Below, piece after piece: positions 52,680-63,652 of a stretch of 64,000 nucleotides of DNA. Below the pieces are notes generated by a model. That model ran no database searches, was not told where the DNA came from, and saw only the letters and a program-made list of their open reading frames with translations. Within the stretch, counting starts at the first letter, position 1, and every line of letters starts with the position of its first letter. The position numbers and the translations under genes are program-made. The DNA is from Doryteuthis pealeii (taxonomy: Eukaryota; Mollusca; Cephalopoda; Myopsida; Loliginidae): NCBI GenBank assembly GCA_023376005.1, contig CM042152.1, positions 70,676,345 to 70,740,344 on the forward strand, read 5' to 3'.

Positions 52680-53641
52680 ATTATTATGCAAATGATCTGG
52701 CACTTCTTGCAAATACACCTGCACAAGTTCACCTTGTCGGTGGGGCGTTAGAATGCACCGACTGCACCTCTGCAGAGGGGTAAGACTCCCCCAATGGGGC
52801 CACCTGTTGGCCGTGGGTGGCGACCCGTGATGCTTAAGGATAAAGCCCAGGTGGATGAGCAGTTGATGACTTGCAATACTCCACTTTGGCCCTATCTTGG
52901 GCTAGACGGGCGGTCGGAGAGGTCCCCTCCGATCAATCGGATGGTCACGTCAAGCCCTAGCACCTATATGATTTTCCCAATCCTATTGCCTTTATGGCAG
53001 CCCCAACCCCTTTTTATCATATGGGTGCTAGAAGGCGGTGGCTGCGGGTCTACATGTCCTGGGAATGACGTTAAACTCTATCTGATGGTGAGGTTCCAGT
53101 TTTGGAGATCTGGGGAATGTGGAGCACCCCTTCATCACCATGGCTCCCTGGTCCACTCTGACCCGGAGTGGTAGTACCTGTTAGGGTCCCATCTATGGGT
53201 TAAATAGAAAAATATATTCATAAAAAAATTGTATTATCCATTAAGAATTGATTTATTTCAAAACTTTATCGGCATTAAATGACCCACTGGGGTTGATATG
53301 CCGTAAAACAAAACAAACCAAACCAAACCTGCACAAGTTAAATCCTTGCTGTGCAGCCTAGAAAAGTCTTATACATGAACTCCGATAAAACTGAGTTCAT
53401 GTGTTTTAAAAATGAAGGAGACATCTCCACACTTGATGGTAAGCTCCTAAACTCGGTGTAACAATTCACGTACCTACGTAGTAATATCTCATCAACAGAA
53501 AGCGACATTAATGCACGCATAGGAAAGGCATGGTCTGCTTTAAACAGATTGTCAGCAATATGGAAATTCGATCTCACTGATAAGTTAGAGCAACAGTTCT
53601 TCCAAGCCGTAGTCGTATCAGTGCTACTGTACAGCTGCACT
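52680..53641 (+). mobile_element. RTE LINE fragment interrupted by retroposon K
   Basis: The YADD region (mutated to YAND; YANDLALLANTPAQ) precedes the insertion. After it the reading resumes LHMNSDKTEFM-like, GDISTLDG, FTYLRSNISS, TDKLEQQFFQAVVVSVLLYS. Joining across the insertion removes only the duplicated acctgcacaagtt. The fragment ends abruptly at 53641. Confidence 0.85.
52730..53326 (+). mobile_element. Retroposon K, full-length copy with 13 bp target duplication
   Basis: acctgcacaagtt occurs at 52717-52729 and 53327-53339. The 597 bp begin with structured GC-rich sequence: stem GTCGGTG/CACCGAC (52737-52763), palindrome CCTCTGCAGAGG, and hairpin CGGAGAGG/CCTCCG. The body is shared with 47334-47689, and the tail is ccgtaaaacaaaacaaacca. 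No coding capacity. The source of the 5' head is not recognised. Confidence 0.88.
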
Positions 53642-53740
53642 TTCTTGAAGAAGGCTGGAAGGTACATCGGCCAAAACGTTGTACAGATAACAATGAAGTT
53701 GAGGACAATAGTCTGAATAATCCAAATAATACTAATTATT
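53642..53740 (+). mobile_element. Penelope-like terminal fragment
   Basis: CTTGAAGAAGGCTGGAAGG...CATCGGCCAAAACGTTGTACA, then aataatccaaataatactaa. The same end is present in reverse at 58948-59060. Confidence 0.5.
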
Positions 53741-53887
53741 AAGCCTCATCTCAAAAATTCAGAGAAATAAGATGATTGAGTATCCTAAAAAAACAAACCA
53801 GAATAGAAAAATAAAAACACCTAGCATTGAGTATTATTACCATATTTGGTCTGCTGCTTCTGTATACCCTGAAATAAGTAAAAAAAA

Positions 53888-54134
53888 GTAAAGTCGACGG
53901 GGCGGCCTAAAGTCGGTATCAGCCAGTCAACGAGGGAGTCTATCCCCTTTTCAATAGCGCTAGACCAAGGAGATTGTTTTTAGCATCTGAGGTGGAGCGC
54001 CACACCTACCATCAGCTCCTTACTTTACCGCACAGATCCCTGTGCTACTCATAACGCTGAGTTGGCGGGGACCGGTATCGAACTAGGAACCTTGTGGTTT
54101 CCGGCCGAACGCTCTACCGACTGAGCTAACCCGG
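53888..54134 (-). mobile_element. SINE family S, copy 7
   Basis: agtcgacggggcggcctaaa at the 3' side, body, B box (cggtatcgaactagg) and A box (ctaccgactgagctaacccg). Full length. Confidence 0.9.
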
Positions 54135-54594
54135 AGAATTATCAATATTTTTGGTCCTCAATTTTAATGTCAGCTTCAATCACTATCACATCATTGGAAT
54201 GTTGTTTCTGTCTTTTCTATAAATACTTACATGGAAACTGTACTTTGTTGCCATGTCCACATGTATTTAGACAAAACACTAGATTATCTGCTCGATCTCA
54301 TCTTTTACAGTTCAAATGTCAAAATGTAATCATAATTTCTATCATGTCAGTTTCTTCCCTTGTACTTTTTGCCTCTGGAATTTTTTTGTCAGTTTCTTGT
54401 TTTCCTGATATTTATAACCTAAAAAAGGTCAAATACAACATCAATCACAATCTCTATTCTTCAACTGTTCTTTATCTTATCCTATTTTTCTTTCTTGGTG
54501 ACTTTTTTTGCATTGCTTAGAATAAATGATGAAAAACAAAAGAAAAACAATTAACAATGAAAAATAGCAAAATTTGGATCTTGACACTATCAAG
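54135..54594. other. Unassigned, 117-codon frame without motifs
   Basis: The frame at 54167-54520 is AT-rich and hydrophobic, with no domain or signal I recognise. I do not call it a gene. Confidence 0.4.
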
Positions 54595-55240
54595 CACCCC
54601 AGGTGAGACCTAGATTCAAAAGGACATGTTTTGCTTTTCAAAAAATCCTGTTGTTTGTTAACAGACGATTTTTAGATGCACTTTTTTTTAAATCATAAAA
54701 CTATAAACGAAAGGCACGTTTTTATATTAAAGACGCTTTTTTTACTTATTTCATTTGGTTGTTGTTAATTCAATAGCAATTCTTTTTTAATTATAAAACT
54801 TTTAACATTAGACACGTTTAACATGGGAATAGTTAAAGCTATAAAAAGTATATTATAAGGTTATAATAATAATATCTAACACTAACCCCTAACCCTAAAC
54901 CCTAACATAACTCTAATCCTAGCAAAATCTTTTTTAAATAAATACTTTTTAATATTAACTATCCGTAGAGGCACATGAAAAATAAATAAACATGTCTTTC
55001 ATTTTAATTTTTTTTTTTTAAATAACAATATTAGTTTATCTTTAGTGCAAAATTAATTTTTTCACATATGCTAACAACAACAACATTAAATAACTAATCT
55101 TTTTTTTTTTTTATTAAAATCAAAAACTATTTTAGTTAGCGGTACTTTATCGGCCGGCTGTTTTGTTTACTAACAACCGGTGAAAAGCAAAATTCAGTTC
55201 CTTTCGAAACGGATTTAGGCTTGGGTACTTATTGGTGTCA
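54595..55240. mobile_element. Decayed foldback MITE with CCCTAA core
   Basis: The left side gcttttcaaaaaatcctgtt, gtttgttaacagacga is mirrored on the right by gtttactaacaaccggtgaa, aagcaaaa. The core taacccctaaccctaaaccc lies at about 54886-54905. The gttaacagacgatttttaga block is shared with the MITE at 50952. Confidence 0.6.
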
Positions 55241-55382
55241 AGGTCCCAAAATTTAACTGAGGCTAAAACAATCTGAAGGATTTATTTTAAGTATAAATAA
55301 AACCCGATTTACATAGTGTATTTTTTAAAAACAATATTCAATGTCAAATTGGTCCCTGTTTTAACATTGTATTCTGCCTGAA

Positions 55383-55822
55383 GTAGTTGTATCAGTACTA
55401 CTGTATGGCTGAACCACTTGAACCTTGCCAAAGCGCCTAGAGAATAAAACTAGATGGAAACTACACAAGAATGCTGTGTGTAATCTTAAACAAATCGTGG
55501 AAACAACACCCCACAAGGAAGCAGCTGTATGGCCACTTACCGCTTATCACACAAACCATCTATGAGACATGCTGGACACTGCTGGAGAAGCAAGGACAAA
55601 CTCATAAGTGATGTCCTCCTATGGAAACCAACACATGGACATGCCAGTGAGGGCTGTCCAGCAATACCTACAGAGACCAGCTCTGCATGGATACTGGATA
55701 TTGGATACTGGATGCTGCGCAGAGGGCCTACTGAGGACAATGAATGATAGGGATGGTTGGCGAGAGATTGTCATAGATATCAGTGCTACTTGTGTGACAT
55801 GATGATGATGATGATGATGATT
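55383..55822 (+). mobile_element. RTE LINE, 5'-truncated copy
   Basis: tagttgtatcagtactactg to tgtgacatgatgatgatgat: the C-terminal domain with frameshifts (PSMRHAGHCWRSKDKLISDV, LLWKPTHGHASEGCPA, NDRDGWREIVIDI). A small internal repeat, tggatactgga, appears near 55690-55715. Confidence 0.88.
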
Positions 55823-56120
55823 GTAGGAAGCGTGTGGTGTTATGGTTAAAGTCATGGAAAATGGACTCGTTGCCCCGAGTTCAAATCCTGGACATGCTAA
55901 TTGTATTTCACTTAGCGCTAATACCCTTGGGAAAGGTATGAATCCTACTCTCCCTCCAGCTATGGGTAAAAATAGTAGGGCAGACTGGGCTCTTTAACCT
56001 TGGTTAGGCAACCGGTCTAGGAGAAGGAAAACTCTGAATTCAAACCTGTTGAACTCCGCTTAAGAAATTGACCTTGTGTCACACCCTGCTCGTGCGGAGG
56101 GGTTGGTAAATATATATAAA
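55823..56120 (+). mobile_element. tRNA-derived SINE family N, best copy
   Basis: tRNA-like head with A box gtgtggtgttatggttaaag and B box gagttcaaatcctgg (55877-55891). The body has gcgctaatacccttgggaaa, atagtagggcagactgggct and aggagaaggaaaactctgaa, and the 3' end cgtgcggaggggttggtaaa. Other copies lie at 49965 (reverse) and 59917. Confidence 0.85.
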
Positions 56121-56600
56121 CAAAGAGACGCGGGGATTTGATATTATTGTTCTTCCTGAAGTATCTTCAAGTTAGATCAAGCTGGTGGAATATTGTGTTT
56201 TCAATGCACAGAATAGGGAAATACTTAAATATAATAGATTTTTACATAATGTTTAATGATTCAACAATGATTTTTTACAAAATATTAGTTAAAACCAACA
56301 TTTACATTCACTCAAAAATGTACACAAAACACTTAGAACATCACAATCAATCTCATTCCTATAACTGGGCACACAGTACAAATGTGAAATTACAGTTTCC
56401 CATAAATATCAATAAATACCATTGCATTTCTTGTCACAACTTTATTACACCTGGAAGCTTAGACAAAATTATTACCGTGGTAATATTATTTTTTTTATTA
56501 ATTAATCTTAATTGTCAGATAAGTGAATACTGCCACAGTAAGAGTTTTGTGAAATAAAAATGGTAAACAGACTTTACCACTTTTTTTTAATGATATCATA
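56121..56600. other. Unassigned, 139-codon frame without motifs
   Basis: 56138-56557 is open for 139 codons, the longest frame here not explained by a repeat. Its composition (I, N, K, F, H) is what AT-rich noncoding DNA gives. No domain, signal or neighbour supports it. Confidence 0.35.
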
Positions 56601-56676
<76 letters not shown>

Positions 56677-56714
56677 AAGTTGAAAATGGAATCTATTTCA
56701 TTTTTCATTCCAGC

Positions 56715-56742
<28 letters not shown>
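56601..56742. repeat. (AT)n arrays
   Basis: (AT)n with (TG)n at 56601-56675 and (AT)n at 56714-56742. Confidence 0.97.
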
Positions 56743-56746
<4 letters not shown>

Positions 56747-57060
56747 CTGGAAGTGAATCCGAAGGTATGTTGAAAAAATGAATAAAGGAAAGAAAGTATA
56801 GAATGGATAATATAGGATATTTTAATCAATTTTACTTACACGTGTTTCGGTCAGGAGTTTATCCATGTGTACATTATTCAAACTATTATTATTTTAAAAT
56901 AACCAAATGAAATGAAATAATAGTAATAGAAAAAATGTAGAAATGTTCTACACACAAAGAAAATCCGACCTTCATCAGAGTAAATTCTTATTTGAAATGA
57001 AATTCGTTGGAAAAGGCAGAGAATTTTTGAAATTATCCATTCTATACTTTCTTTCTTGAT
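56743..57060. mobile_element. Penelope-like element ends with inverted arms
   Basis: It starts gaaactggaagtgaatccga. aagaaagtatagaatggata at about 56783 is mirrored by tatccattctatactttctt near 57036. Reverse strand 56838-56872 contains AACTCCTGACCGAAACACGTG. Confidence 0.5.
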
Positions 57061-57944
57061 GTAGATATGAATAATTCATTTAGATGATAAATTAGAATAA
57101 TCTATAATAAATCATTCTAATTTTTTTAAATGCATGTCATCATCATATCATTTTTTTTTCTATTAACTTTTAAGTAATCAAGTGATATGAAGTCATTTTA
57201 GAATATAATAACTACAGACAACTCATTCAACTGTGACATATGCAAATCTAATAGATTACAATGGGCTTATCAGAATAATGATCAATTAGAATAATTTGAT
57301 TTATTTTGTTATTTGTCTAAAAGAACTACAAGGGTTAAATTACAAAAATACTAACAAAGTGGGGTACTCGCTTGGCTACCTCATTTTAGGAATGACCATG
57401 TCTTTTGAGGTACCAGGTACTTTTTACAATATCACATTTTTTCCTTAAGGACTCCTCCCCTTTTCGGCATACATCTCTGGTATCTGAATGTTAATACCCC
57501 TCTGCTCTATCCAAGAACTCTTTTAACAGCTCATTCAAATGTAACATATGCATATCTAATAGATTGCAATGGGATTATTAGAATAATAATTAATCAAAAT
57601 AATTTGATTTATTTTGTTTGAATGCTAGTTCAGGTTCAATTAAATTTTCCAGAAGTTTGGAAATTATGTAGGAAGCATTCTGCTCAGCCATATTTTTTTC
57701 AAGAGGAGCAGTCTGATTTTCCAGAGCAATATAAGTTTTTTTTTTTTATTTTCACTCAAATTTTTAGCATTTTGTGTGCAATGACAAGAACAAAAAATAT
57801 TTAAAATTAAATTACAGTTAAGGGAAGACTACAGCTTTTCATATATTTGTTTTGATAAATTCATTATTTTTAATTCAACTATAACGTAAAATATTTTAAA
57901 ATATCAATATCTATTTTACATAATTTAATTTAGATATTTTATGG
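57061..57944. repeat. AT-rich sequence with a ~90 bp direct repeat
   Basis: aactcattcaactgtgacat ... aataatttgatttattttg at about 57218-57309 recurs at 57530-57618 with ~10 percent divergence. Otherwise unassigned. Confidence 0.6.
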
Positions 57945-58252
57945 CTGGTTGGTTGGTTGGTTGGTTGGTTGTTGGATTCTATGGCATATCAACCCTTGGG
58001 TTATTTCATGCTGAAGACATTTTGTTTTGTTCATTCTTATTGAGTTTTCAATTTTTTCTTCCAACTCAATATTTTAAAATACATTTTTTAAACTCATTTT
58101 TTAATCTATTTAACTCATAGACAGGACCCTAACATATACTACTACCCCAGGTCAGAATGGACCAGGGAATAATGGCAATGAAGGGGTACTGCACACTCCC
58201 CAGAGCTCTAGAAGTAGAACCTCACCATTAGATGCAGTTTAACATCATACAA
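57945..58252 (-). mobile_element. Retroposon K, reverse copy with (GGTT)n tail
   Basis: (GGTT)n at 57947-57970, then tatggcatatcaacccttgg, ttaactcatagacagga and ccctaacatatactactacc, then ttagatgcagtttaacatca. The tail is (AACC)n on the sense strand. Confidence 0.8.
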
Positions 58253-58853
58253 AACGAAAGAAAAATCAAGAGGAACTATTTAAGCCAGAAACGATGATTT
58301 GCAATTTCATTACATATAAATCCTACTGTTGTCTTTGCAATAAATAATACAAAAATAAATGTGACAAATACACGACTCGGAAAAAAAGTTGGGCTGAAAA
58401 TTCGCTTGACGCTGGCTTGCGTAAATTAGGGTTGGAAGATTGGACGACATAAGATCCAAATTACCAAAATATATTTCGTAATTCACAATTTCAATATTAC
58501 AATTAAAACAAAAGATGTAGCTTCTTTTTTTTTCAATTCATTTTAATTTTACATTGGCCATTTAAGCGATGCAAGACAAATTGGAATGTTTCATTTTTTT
58601 TAAATTGGGGGAAATAAAATGGAAAATAAGAAATCTGCGATTAAGCGACACCAGATAATCTGTATTCACATTTTTGAACAATTTGGACGGTCTCACAGGA
58701 TGATGACGAATGAAAGATCCGTATTATGATTTGAAATGAGTAAATCAACGACAAACTCTTTTCACAATTTTTTTAAATTTTGCGATCCAATTTATTTATT
58801 TCGTAACCCACTGAGGGGTTGGGAACCATAGTTTGAAAAAACACTGATCTGGA
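58253..58853. other. Unassigned, with a hAT-like right end
   Basis: gcgattaagcgacaccagat near 58635 is shared with 46888. gggttgggaaccatagtttg then aaaaaacactg, ending at 58845, resembles a hAT right terminus whose left end I could not find. Confidence 0.4.
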
Positions 58854-58947
58854 CCAGTAGCTCTCTACCTTTTTTTTTTATTATTTACCTATGGGCCTCT
58901 TTGATTTATATTTTATTGTGGTAGACCCACATAGCCATTTGATATTT

Positions 58948-59060
58948 AAAAATCCTTAGTATTATTTGGATTATTCGGCCTATTGTACTCATCTTTATTG
59001 TTATCTGTACAACGTTTCGGTCGATGTGCCCTCTGGCCTTCTTCAGGTATTTCTTTTCGG
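58948..59060 (-). mobile_element. Penelope-like terminal fragment
   Basis: Reverse strand: ACCTGAAGAAGGCC...GGGCACATCGACCGAAACG, TTGTACAGATAACAAT, then ggattattt-like sequence. Same family as 53642. Confidence 0.5.
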
Positions 59061-59211
59061 ATTCGGGAACCTTGTCTTAATTGAGAGCTATCACGGAACT
59101 TTGAACCCAACCCTTTATTCAATCCACGGGGGTATCCTGTTCTCGTTCCGCTAACCATAGCTGGAGTACAGTAGTTAAGCTGTGTTAATTATTATTCTAT
59201 GTTACTGCTGC

Positions 59212-59306
59212 CCCTGGCCAGGATTGAACCTGCAGCCTAGAGATAACTGTCACTTAGAACTGTCTTAAAACAATGCCTTTATCCAATATGCTATGTGTCC
59301 AATTGG
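59212..59306 (-). mobile_element. tRNA-like sequence (SINE head or tRNA relic)
   Basis: The reverse strand has an A-box-like tagcatattggataaaggc and a B box gcaggttcaatcctggccag. It does not fold into a clean cloverleaf and lies inside the hAT-like element. Confidence 0.45.
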
Positions 59307-59434
59307 ATACATACCATTAAAAATTCTATTATATTTTTATAATTAAATATTTTTTGCTTGCCTGGATCCCCCAAAAGGTTTTATGGTCCCAGGAGGTCCA
59401 CATGGCACCCGGTTGAGAACACACTGATCTAGAC

Positions 59435-59916
59435 TATGATATGTTGAATAATCGTTATAACGACTCTAGTTATATATGTGTATTACAAGACCTTGATTAT
59501 TTGAACCCCTTTGTTCTATATAATATGTGATTGATTAGATGAAAGAGGCACTTGTTCTATCTTCAATAATTCCCAACCGTAACAGTCTTTATTAACAGTC
59601 TCTTACACAAAGAGAGACTTAAAAAAAAAAAAACTTCAATAGTAATCTGGATCTGCTCGCAAATACTTCGATGTCACATTAATAAAGAACCTTCCAATTG
59701 AAAAGGTGTTAACAATGCATTTAGCATTTTACGACTCATAAAATCTTGTTTTGACGAGAATTTGGTGCTACAAGCAAAATAAAAACTGCCTGTCAGTTTT
59801 TAACGACAAATGTGCATTACTGACAGAAGAATGTCGCCGGTGATCGATTATTAGTTGCTTAGCAACCAACAAATCATAAGACATTGAGACAAATGCAAAG
59901 AACAATTTATCTACAT
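59435..59916. other. Unassigned AT-rich sequence
   Basis: A-run near 59620; nothing recognisable. Confidence 0.4.
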
Positions 59917-60112
59917 ACTCGCGTGGTGTAATAGTTATCGTCGTAGAAAATGGACTCGGCGAACTGAGTTCAAATGCTGGACGCGGCAATTTGCGTTTCA
60001 CATTGCACTAATAGCCTTGGGAAAGATATGCATTCAACTATTCTCCCCCAGCTATGAGTAAATAGTAGGGCAGACTGGGCTCTTGAATATTGTTTAGGTG
60101 ACCAGTCCAAAT
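59917..60112 (+). mobile_element. tRNA-derived SINE family N, copy 3
   Basis: tcgcgtggtgtaatagttat (A box), ctgagttcaaatgctgg (B box), tagccttgggaaagatatgc, aaatagtagggcagactggg. 3' truncated. Confidence 0.8.
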
Positions 60113-60379
60113 TGGCAATGTTTCACATGCTACTCGTACATTGGAGTTCTTTACCGAAATTCACCTGTCATTATTATCTTCTATAATTATCGAATTTTAT
60201 GCGATATACGCATTGTAATTGCCTTCAAGCAAAAATATAAATAATAATAATAAATTGAACAGCGCAGACATGTTTTGTCAATAAATGTTGTTTTCAATCT
60301 TTTCAAGGATCCGAATGGATGATACAATATCTGGCTGGAATTCGCTGTTGAATTTGCCATAGAAGAATGCTGGCCAATT

Positions 60380-60428
<49 letters not shown>

Positions 60429-60944
60429 ATTATATATTATATATATATATATATATAATACTAAAGCTGAGTGAATCAAAGATTGTTTGCTAAAGGATGT
60501 TTCCTATTTAGTTTAATGACACAAAATACATTAGTTTTGGGATTAGGTTATATTTGAAACAAATCCATATTAATTGTTCCTAATTAGTCGTAATTTGCAT
60601 TCAAGTGAAAAACTCACCCGTCTTTTACGTCACATTCTGCCTGTCACTTTACCCTCTCTATATACATCTTGATTAACTACTCATATATGTTAGTTTTCTC
60701 TGTGTGTGTAAATAGAGAGATTAGATAGTGTGAGCGGTAGATTGAACTTCTCTCTTAATACGTATGTTAATTTTCAGCAGCTAACGGCTGGCTTATATAT
60801 AAGACGGGTCAGTTAGCTGTAAATTTTAGCAAAATGATTTTAATGTTTGTATTTTATTATTATTATTTTCCAGTCGTATTTATTTTTTCTAAATTTAATT
60901 CGTTTTGCAAACTTGATCACAATTAACTAACCAGAACTCAATAG
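60113..60944. other. Unassigned, with (CA)n(TA)n
   Basis: (CA)n(TA)n at 60379-60456, (AAT)n at 60238-60252. No gene seen. Confidence 0.5.
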
Positions 60945-60971
60945 GAGACCCAACGGGTTACGTTTTTTCTA

Positions 60972-61013
<42 letters not shown>
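60945..61013 (+). mobile_element. Helitron-like 3' end and (AT)n
   Basis: agacccaacgggttacgttt then CTAG at 60969-60972, followed by (AT)n to 61013. Similar to 10376-10405. Confidence 0.3.
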
Positions 61014-61018
<5 letters not shown>

Positions 61019-61380
61019 GATTATTTTATGGTATAAGGTATGCTAAAGACCGCAACTTATATTTATAGACTGTTCCAAAACAGCAGTGGCTGAATCAACC
61101 AATCACAAACGCCCAAACATATATTTAATTTACTATTTAAAGGTGTTGATAAATTGTCCTAAAATTACTCACTGGGAGGACAGATCAACAGGATTATATA
61201 ACTTTCTATTTCAAGACAAGATCAACTCTGAGATCAACAGTTTTTGGGGACAAATCAACAGACAAGGATTAAAACTGATACTACATATTTTTACTTCAAG
61301 AAAGGATGAAACTTTATTCCACAAAGGATCTCCACTGTAAAACTGCTTTCAACTACAGCCCAAAAATGGCCACAAGAATC

Positions 61381-61423
<43 letters not shown>

Positions 61424-61866
61424 CACGGGAACCTCGTGTTGAATGTAGCACTGTATGGCAACGTTGCCATGAATCTATTTTCCTTTGCAAATTGGTGGCA
61501 AAATAACGATATTACACACACACACACACACCTGCACGGACGCACGCACATAGACAGACAGACAGACAGATCTTCAGGGCAGATATTCAACCATTTCTGA
61601 CATGCACTTCATCACTTATGACAGATGTATCTTCATTTAAAAACATTTTTTTAGTTAATTAAACGCCTTTCTCATGCATAAAAAGAAACAAGTTTATCAT
61701 GTTTGGTGACCAGAGATTGGTAAGGCTTCTTCCATTACGGTTAAAGGTTTTCTTTCTTTCTTTCTTCTGTTTCTTCTCTACCTTCTCTGTTTTCATTCTT
61801 TTGATTCAGTCCGATTATTCTTATTGTCCTTCTCTGTTTACGAAAAGCTATTTCAGCTACTAACAC
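61014..61866. other. Unassigned, with (CA)n tracts
   Basis: (CA)n at 61384-61422 and 61514-61530, (ACAG)n near 61553. A (TTTC)n tract is at 61750-61766. No gene recognised. Confidence 0.5.
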
Positions 61867-61891
61867 TAATTTTACTTTACTTTACTTTAGG

Positions 61892-62128
61892 GTCGGTTCA
61901 GCTCAGTCGGTAGAGCGTCCGCCTAAGAAATACAAGGTTCTTGGTTCGATACCGCCCTCACCAATGTAGCGTATGAGCAGCACAAGGATCTGTGCGGTAA
62001 AATAAGGAGCTGATGGTATGTGTCGCGCTCCACCTCAGACGCTGAAAAACAATCTCCTTGGTCTTGCGCTAATGAAAAGGGGATATACTCTTTTGCTATC
62101 TGGCTGATGCCGACTTTAGGCCACCCCG
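61892..62128 (+). mobile_element. SINE family S, copy 8
   Basis: ttcagctcagtcggtagagc (A box), tggttcgataccgccctcac (B box), body as other copies, ending gactttaggccaccccgac. (TTTAC)n precedes it and (TTC)n follows at 62130-62157. Confidence 0.9.
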
Positions 62129-62296
62129 ACTCTTCTTCTTCTTCTTCTTCTTCTTCATTTTTTTTACAACAATGTAAGTTGATGGTCTTTCACCACAGTC
62201 TGATAGACAACAAATATTCTAGTCGATCTTAACAATGCTGTTGTCTGGATGGTCTCAATTCTTCCTTTAAGATACAATTCCTCTAGTATTTTTTCT

Positions 62297-62652
62297 AAAG
62301 TCTCAACCCTTTTTTATCATATATGTGCTAGAAGGTGATGGCTGTGGGTATCAATGTCCTGAGTATGACGTTAAACTCTATCTGATGGTGAAGTTCCGAT
62401 TCTGGATCTCTGGGGAATATGAAGTACCCCTTCAGCACCATTACTCCCAGATCAACTCAGACCTGGAGTGGTAGTACCTGTTAGTGTCCCATCTATGGGT
62501 TAAATAGAAAAATAAATGAGTTCAAAATGTGTTTAAAAAATTGAGAACCCATTAAGAATGAATAAAACAAAATGTCTTTGGCATAAAATAACCCAACAAG
62601 AGTTGACATGCCGTAAAATCCTACTCACCAACCAACCAGCCAACCAACCGAT
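62297..62652 (+). mobile_element. Retroposon K with (CCAA)n tail
   Basis: ttttttatcatatatgtgct, tgacgttaaactctatctga, cagacctggagtggtagtac, tgccgtaaaatcctactcac, then caaccaaccagccaaccaac. 5'-truncated at the same place as 47334. Confidence 0.82.
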
Positions 62653-62654
62653 TC

Positions 62655-63045
62655 CTAGACTCTTTCACCACCTTTCTGTATCGGTCATTATTCTTGTTAA
62701 GTTCTCTAGATGGTATTCAGTATCCGTACGGAGCTGTTGAATTAAATTTTTTGCTGGTCGACCAAGACTGGTGTGTCCGTGTGTAGGAGTTCATAGGAAA
62801 ACTTTAGTTGAGTTCATCCTTACTTCTCCAACAATGTCCAGCATGTCTTACTTGTCTTTTTTGGGTGGTTTGTCAGACGAGAATAAGTGGCCATACAGCT
62901 TCTGTTTTGTAGGGTGCTGCTTCCAGGATTTGTTCAAAACATCGTGCAGGATCCTTTTTTAGATCTCATCCGGCTTCTTCTTCAGGCGTTTTGTTAAAGT
63001 CCGAGTGGTGTGACCTTACAATAGTGTTGACACGGCTGTCACGCC
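62655..63045 (-). mobile_element. RTE LINE 3' fragment, reverse, highly decayed
   Basis: tctgtatcggtcattattct, ttgctggtcgaccaagactg, cttctccaacaatgtccagc, gtgctgcttccaggatttgt and cttcaggcgttttgttaaag follow the reverse order of the LINE C-terminal domain at ~75 percent similarity by eye. Confidence 0.75.
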
Positions 63046-63293
63046 ACGCTTTTAGATAATAAAAAAATATGTAGCGTAGCTTCTTTGTTTAACCTCTACT
63101 CGTCGTCATTATTTAGTCAGCTGCTGTTAGCCTTATCTATCGTCTGACACGTTATGTGGCTTTGCGTCTTTGTTTAACTTAGTCACCCTCGTCACCGTTT
63201 TAATTCTACAGACTCGAGCCATTGCTTTCTAGTGTAGTATTAGCCTTTCTCTGTGTTGTATACTCATATACCCCATCGTCGTCGGATATCGTC
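63046..63293. other. Unassigned
   Basis: No recognisable feature. It includes two similar segments with ctttgtttaac (63081 and 63168). Confidence 0.4.
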
Positions 63294-63312
63294 GGGTATA
63301 TACATGAGAGAT

Positions 63313-63597
63313 TTTATTTACCTCGTACCCCACTTGTACGGGTTAGGCACAAGGCCCTATTAACGTGGGCCCACCCACAAACCGAAGCTCATGGGTGGGA
63401 AAGAACAAAAATTGTGTCGATCCCTTCGGCATTCCCCCTCTAGGGGGCGCCTCAGGCGCTGGGCAATAAACCCAGCCCTGTCCCTTTAAGTCAAGGGGGC
63501 AGGTATTGCCTGGGGGATAGCCCCCTGGGATCGACGGTATTAATTTAACATGACCAGTCCAGTGGCCGAAGCGCACTGAACCCCTGTCCCGAAGGAC
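63313..63597 (-). mobile_element. Structured retroposon Z, cleanest copy, perfect 19 bp target duplication
   Basis: gggtatatacatgagagat flanks it at 63294-63312 and 63598-63616. The plus strand begins tttatttacctcgtacccc, so the A-rich 3' end and the transcript sense are on the minus strand. Paired segments: cccaccca/tgggtggg, gtcgatccc/gggatcgac, ccccct/aggggg, ctgggc-aataaa-cccag, cctgtcc-type/gggcagg, gggggatagccccct, and ccagtg/cactg. No open frame. Long target duplications indicate LINE-mediated insertion. Confidence 0.88.
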
Positions 63598-63626
63598 GGG
63601 TATATACATGAGAGATGACTCGGTGA

Positions 63627-63652
63627 TAGATAGATAGATAGATAGATAGATA
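63627..63652. repeat. (GATA)n microsatellite
   Basis: tagatagatagata run. Confidence 0.95.

Larger units (their letters stand above)
58854..59426. mobile_element. Non-autonomous hAT-like element
   Basis: It starts CAGTAGCTCTCTACC and ends GGTTGAGAACACACTG, forming short inverted ends (CAGT...CTC.ACC). It is flanked by ATCTGGAC (58846-58853) and ATCTAGAC (59427-59434), an 8 bp duplication with one mismatch. Inside are a Penelope-like fragment and a tRNA-like sequence, and no transposase. Confidence 0.6.

Noticed and set aside
54167..54520. 117-codon hydrophobic frame
   Set aside because: No motif or neighbour supports a gene; composition fits T-rich noncoding DNA.
56138..56557. 139-codon open frame
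   Set aside because: AT-rich amino acid composition, no recognisable domain, no splice or start context, surrounded by repeats.
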